From: Rhodoferax lacus
GTDB taxonomy: Bacteria; Pseudomonadota; Gammaproteobacteria; Burkholderiales; Burkholderiaceae_C
Length of the DNA stretch: 64,000 nt
Assembly: GCF_003415675.1 (NCBI RefSeq)
Contig: NZ_QFZK01000012.1
Coordinates: 62,001-126,000 of the forward strand
Direction of reading: 5' to 3'
In this document: piece after piece, positions 61,467 to 64,000 of the stretch
How the letters are laid out: every line of letters starts with the position of its first letter
Numbering within the stretch: the first letter of the stretch is position 1
Position numbers and translations under genes: made by a program
Notes under the pieces: generated by a model
What the model saw: only the letters and a program-made list of their open reading frames with translations
Database searches by the model: none
Told to the model about the DNA's origin: nothing

Positions 61467-62870
61467 ATGCGCTACCACACCACCCTGGGCGGCCAGGGCT
61501 TTCACTTCGAAGACTTGCGCCAGGTCATGGCCCATGCCAGCCCGGCCCGCTCGGGCGACTACCTGGCCGGCGTTGGCGCACAGACCGCGCAGCAGCGCAT
61601 GGCCGCCCGCATGGTGCTGGCCGACCTGCCGCTGAAAGTGTTTCTCAATGAAGCCCTGATCCCCTACGAGAGCGACAACGTCACCCGCCTGATCCTGGAC
61701 CGGCACAACGCCGCTGCCTTTGCCCCGGTGGCGCACCTGACGGTGGGCGACTTTCGCAACTGGCTGCTCAGCCGTGCCGCCACACCGGCGGTGCTGGCCG
61801 CGCTGGCACCGGGCCTGACACCCGAGATGGTGGCCGCCGTGAGCAAGCTCATGCGCAACCAGGACCTGATTCTGGTGGCGCGCAAGTGCCAGGTGGTCAC
61901 GCGCTTTCGCAATACGCTGGGCCTGCCCGGTCACCTGGCCGTGCGCCTGCAACCCAACCACCCCACCGACGATGTGCGCGGCGTGGCCGCCTCGGTGCTG
62001 GACGGCCTGATGATGGGCGCGGGCGATGCGGTGATTGGCATCAACCCGGTGTCGGACAGCCAGGCCACGCTGGCCCGCCTGTGCCATCTGTTTGACGAGC
62101 TGATCCAGCGCTTCGAGATTCCCACCCAGGCCTGCGTGCTCACGCATGTGACCAACACCCTGCAGTTGATGGAAGCTGGCGTGCCGGTGGACCTGGTGTT
62201 CCAGTCCATAGGCGGCACCGAGATCACCAACCGCTCGTTTGGCGTCACCCCCGAATTGCTGGGTGAGGCCTGTGAGGCCGCCCGCGCCCTGAAGCGCGGC
62301 ACGCTGGGAAACAACGTGATGTATTTCGAAACCGGCCAGGGCAGTGCACTGTCGGCCAACGGCCACGGCGGTGTGGACCAGCAGACCTGCGAGGCGCGCG
62401 CCTATGGCCTGGCGCGCTGCTACGAGCCGCTGCTGGTGAACACGGTGGTGGGCTTCATCGGCCCGGAGTATTTGTATGACGGCAAGCAGATCATCCGCGC
62501 CGGCCTGGAAGACCACTTCTGCGGCAAGCTGCTGGGCCTGCCCATGGGCTGCGACATCTGCTACACCAACCACGCCGAGGCAGACCAGGACGATATGGAC
62601 ACCCTGAGCGTGCTGCTGGCCAATGCCGGGCTGAACTTTTTGATCGGCGTGCCCGGGGCCGACGACATCATGCTCAACTACCAGAGCACCTCGTTCCACG
62701 ACGCGCTGTTCCTGCGCGAGATCACCGGCCTCAAGCGCGCGCCCGAGTTTGAAGCCTGGCTGCAGCGCCAGCGCATTACCGACATCGGCGAAGCGCTGTT
62801 GGATGGGGCAGACGCACAGCTGCTCATCAGCGGCCTGCAGCACATGAACGACACGGCGGAGGCCGCATGA
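61467..62870 (+). CDS. eutB: Ethanolamine ammonia-lyase large subunit
   Basis: 467 residues from the ATG at 61467. TIM-barrel enzyme that, with EutC and adenosylcobalamin, splits ethanolamine into acetaldehyde and ammonia. Family features: the start YHTTLGGQGFHFEDL, LMRNQDLILVARKCQVVTRFRNT, the active-site region LQPNHPTDDVRGVAASVLDGLMMGAGDAVIGINP, and LLGLPMGCDICYTNHAEADQDD. eutC overlaps its stop. No microcompartment genes are in the window. Confidence 0.97.
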   Translation: MRYHTTLGGQGFHFEDLRQVMAHASPARSGDYLAGVGAQTAQQRMAARMVLADLPLKVFLNEALIPYESDNVTRLILDRHNAAAFAPVAHLTVGDFRNWLLSRAATPAVLAALAPGLTPEMVAAVSKLMRNQDLILVARKCQVVTRFRNTLGLPGHLAVRLQPNHPTDDVRGVAASVLDGLMMGAGDAVIGINPVSDSQATLARLCHLFDELIQRFEIPTQACVLTHVTNTLQLMEAGVPVDLVFQSIGGTEITNRSFGVTPELLGEACEAARALKRGTLGNNVMYFETGQGSALSANGHGGVDQQTCEARAYGLARCYEPLLVNTVVGFIGPEYLYDGKQIIRAGLEDHFCGKLLGLPMGCDICYTNHAEADQDDMDTLSVLLANAGLNFLIGVPGADDIMLNYQSTSFHDALFLREITGLKRAPEFEAWLQRQRITDIGEALLDGADAQLLISGLQHMNDTAEAA

Positions 62871-63679
62871 GCCAGGCCCCCACTGCACCTGCGTTGACCT
62901 TGCCGGTACTGGCCGAGAGCCCTTCCGTCACCCCCATGCCCTGGAGTGGCTGGCGCAGCGCCACCGCTGCGCGCATTGCGCTGGGCCGCGCCGGTGTCTC
63001 CATCCCCACCGATGAGGCGCTCCGCTTTGGCGTGGCGCACGCCATGGCGCGCGACGCCATCCACACGCCCCTGGATGTGACCAGCCTGCGCGCCCAGTTG
63101 CACGCCGCAGGCCACGCCGTGGTGAGCGCGCACAGCTGCGCTACCGACCGCACCACCTACCTGCGCCGCCCGGACCTGGGGCGCCAGCTCGACCCTGCCG
63201 ATATGGAGCACCTGCGCACCCTGGCCGCCGAGCAAGAGCGCGCGCCCGAGCTGTGCATCGTGGTGGGTGACGGACTCTCTTCCTTGGCCGTGCAGCGCCA
63301 TGCCGTGCCCCTGATTGCCGCCCTGCTGCCGCAGCTCGCACCCGGCACGCTCGTGGCGCCGGTGGTACTGGTGCAGCAAGCCCGCGTGGCCGTGGCCGAC
63401 GATGTGGGCGAGGCCCTGCGGGCACGCCTGTGCGTCATCCTCATCGGCGAGCGCCCGGGCCTGAGCTCACCCGACAGCCTTGGCATTTACCTCACCCACG
63501 CACCCCGGCGCGGGCGCCATGATGCCGAGCGCAACTGCATCTCCAACGTGCGGCCCGAAGGCCTGTCGTACGCGGTGGCCGCGCACAAGCTGGCCTGGCT
63601 GATTGCGCAGTCGCTCAGCCTGGGGCAGAGCGGCATCGCACTCAAGGACGAGAGCGAGGGTGTGGAGCGGCTGGGCTGA
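62867..63679 (+). CDS. eutC: Ethanolamine ammonia-lyase small subunit
   Basis: 270 residues, overlapping eutB by four bases. It carries the cobalamin-binding part of the enzyme: ATAARIALGRAGVSIPTDEAL at the start, HSCATDRTTYLRRPDLGRQL, ELCIVVGDGLSSLAVQRHA, VILIGERPGLSSPDSLGIYLTH and ERNCISNVRPEGLSYAVAAHKL. The C-terminal codons overlap the convergent oxidoreductase gene by 38 bases. Confidence 0.97.
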   Translation: MSQAPTAPALTLPVLAESPSVTPMPWSGWRSATAARIALGRAGVSIPTDEALRFGVAHAMARDAIHTPLDVTSLRAQLHAAGHAVVSAHSCATDRTTYLRRPDLGRQLDPADMEHLRTLAAEQERAPELCIVVGDGLSSLAVQRHAVPLIAALLPQLAPGTLVAPVVLVQQARVAVADDVGEALRARLCVILIGERPGLSSPDSLGIYLTHAPRRGRHDAERNCISNVRPEGLSYAVAAHKLAWLIAQSLSLGQSGIALKDESEGVERLG

Positions 63680-64000
63680 CGGGCTCCTGCTTTTTCAGGG
63701 CCCGCCGCACCGTCGGCAACACCTCGCTGGCCAGCAGTTCAATGGCCTGCGCCACCTTGGCAAAGGGCAAGCCGCCAATGTCGATTTGCGCCAGAAAGCG
63801 CTGGTGGCCAAAGAGTTCGTGCTCGTAGAGGATCTTGTCGGCAATCTCCTGCGGGCTGCCCACAAACAGCGAGCCGTGCGGGCTGGCCAGTTGCGCGTAG
63901 TCGCTGCTGGAAATCTCCCAACCGCGGTCACGCTGCGGCAGGTTGTGGCGCATGTAGTGGGTGTAGTGCGGGAAGAATGTGTCACGCGCCACCTGTGAAT
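63642..64000 (-). CDS. LLM-class flavin-dependent oxidoreductase, C-terminal part, truncated by window edge
   Basis: The frame is open to the window edge; about 119 residues of the C-terminal end are visible. FPHYTHYMRHNLPQRDRGW and SPHGSLFVGSPQEIADKILYEHELFGHQRFLAQIDIGGLPF are typical of bacterial luciferase-like monooxygenases. The N-terminal flavin-binding region lies outside. Substrate unknown. Confidence 0.85.
   Translation of the reverse strand, partial: SQVARDTFFPHYTHYMRHNLPQRDRGWEISSSDYAQLASPHGSLFVGSPQEIADKILYEHELFGHQRFLAQIDIGGLPFAKVAQAIELLASEVLPTVRRALKKQEPVSPAAPHPRSRP

Overview
The window looks like chromosomal DNA of a high-GC betaproteobacterium, most likely a member of the Burkholderiales near Comamonadaceae (Rhodoferax/Polaromonas-like). 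Reasons: about 60-70% GC in most genes, the EpsD-EpsE-EpsF-EpsG-exosortase B-EpsI gene order, several PEP-CTERM proteins, and a DUF3348-DUF802-OmpA-DUF2894 gene set I associate with this order. I see no tRNA, rRNA, CRISPR array, insertion sequence or prophage. This is judged from the sequence alone; no database search was run.

Layout. (1) 1-6293, minus strand: a type II secretion/pilus-like operon with tightly overlapping genes (gspG, gspF, gspE, PilM-, PilN-, PilO- and PilP-like proteins, and the start of the secretin gene, cut by the window edge). (2) 6459-7793: a lytic transglycosylase and a PhoB-like response regulator without a kinase. (3) 7966-34970: a large exopolysaccharide locus. It holds export genes (epsD, E, F, G), the sorting enzyme exosortase B and EpsI, a flippase, a polymerase-like membrane protein, eight glycosyltransferases, a beta-helix (lyase-like) protein, an SGNH protein, two acyltransferases, three PEP-CTERM proteins (one a trypsin-like protease) and GDP-L-fucose synthesis (gmd, fcl). 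(4) 34967-40422: a stand-alone ParB-like protein, then glyoxylate metabolism (gcl, hyi, glxR) with a divergent LysR regulator. (5) 40470-51375: a chemoreceptor, a 2OG-Fe(II) oxygenase-like protein, a spermidine-synthase-like membrane protein, and a DUF3604-PpiC-HupE operon behind another PEP-CTERM gene. (6) 51879-56655: a HigA antitoxin beside a broken higB, then the four-gene DUF3348-DUF802-OmpA/MotB-DUF2894 cassette. (7) 56652-64000: an RND efflux operon, ethanolamine ammonia-lyase (eutB, eutC) and the end of a flavin-dependent oxidoreductase gene.

How they work together. Region 3 encodes most steps of a secreted, probably fucose-containing and acylated polysaccharide together with a protein-sorting system whose PEP-CTERM substrates lie at both ends of the locus and again in region 5. 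The initiating sugar-phosphate transferase is not in the window. EpsG carries an N-terminal tandem motif resembling the c-di-GMP-binding MshEN domain, and PhoB-box-like repeats lie upstream of epsD and epsE, suggesting two possible control inputs.

The best candidate for an undescribed system is the cassette at 52541-56655. It encodes a four-helix MotA-like membrane protein with a coiled-coil tail of about 500 residues and a MotB-like protein with a membrane Asp and a peptidoglycan-binding domain. This is the architecture of ion-driven motors such as ZorAB of Zorya defence, but here the flanking partners are two uncharacterised soluble proteins and there is no Zorya nuclease or helicase.
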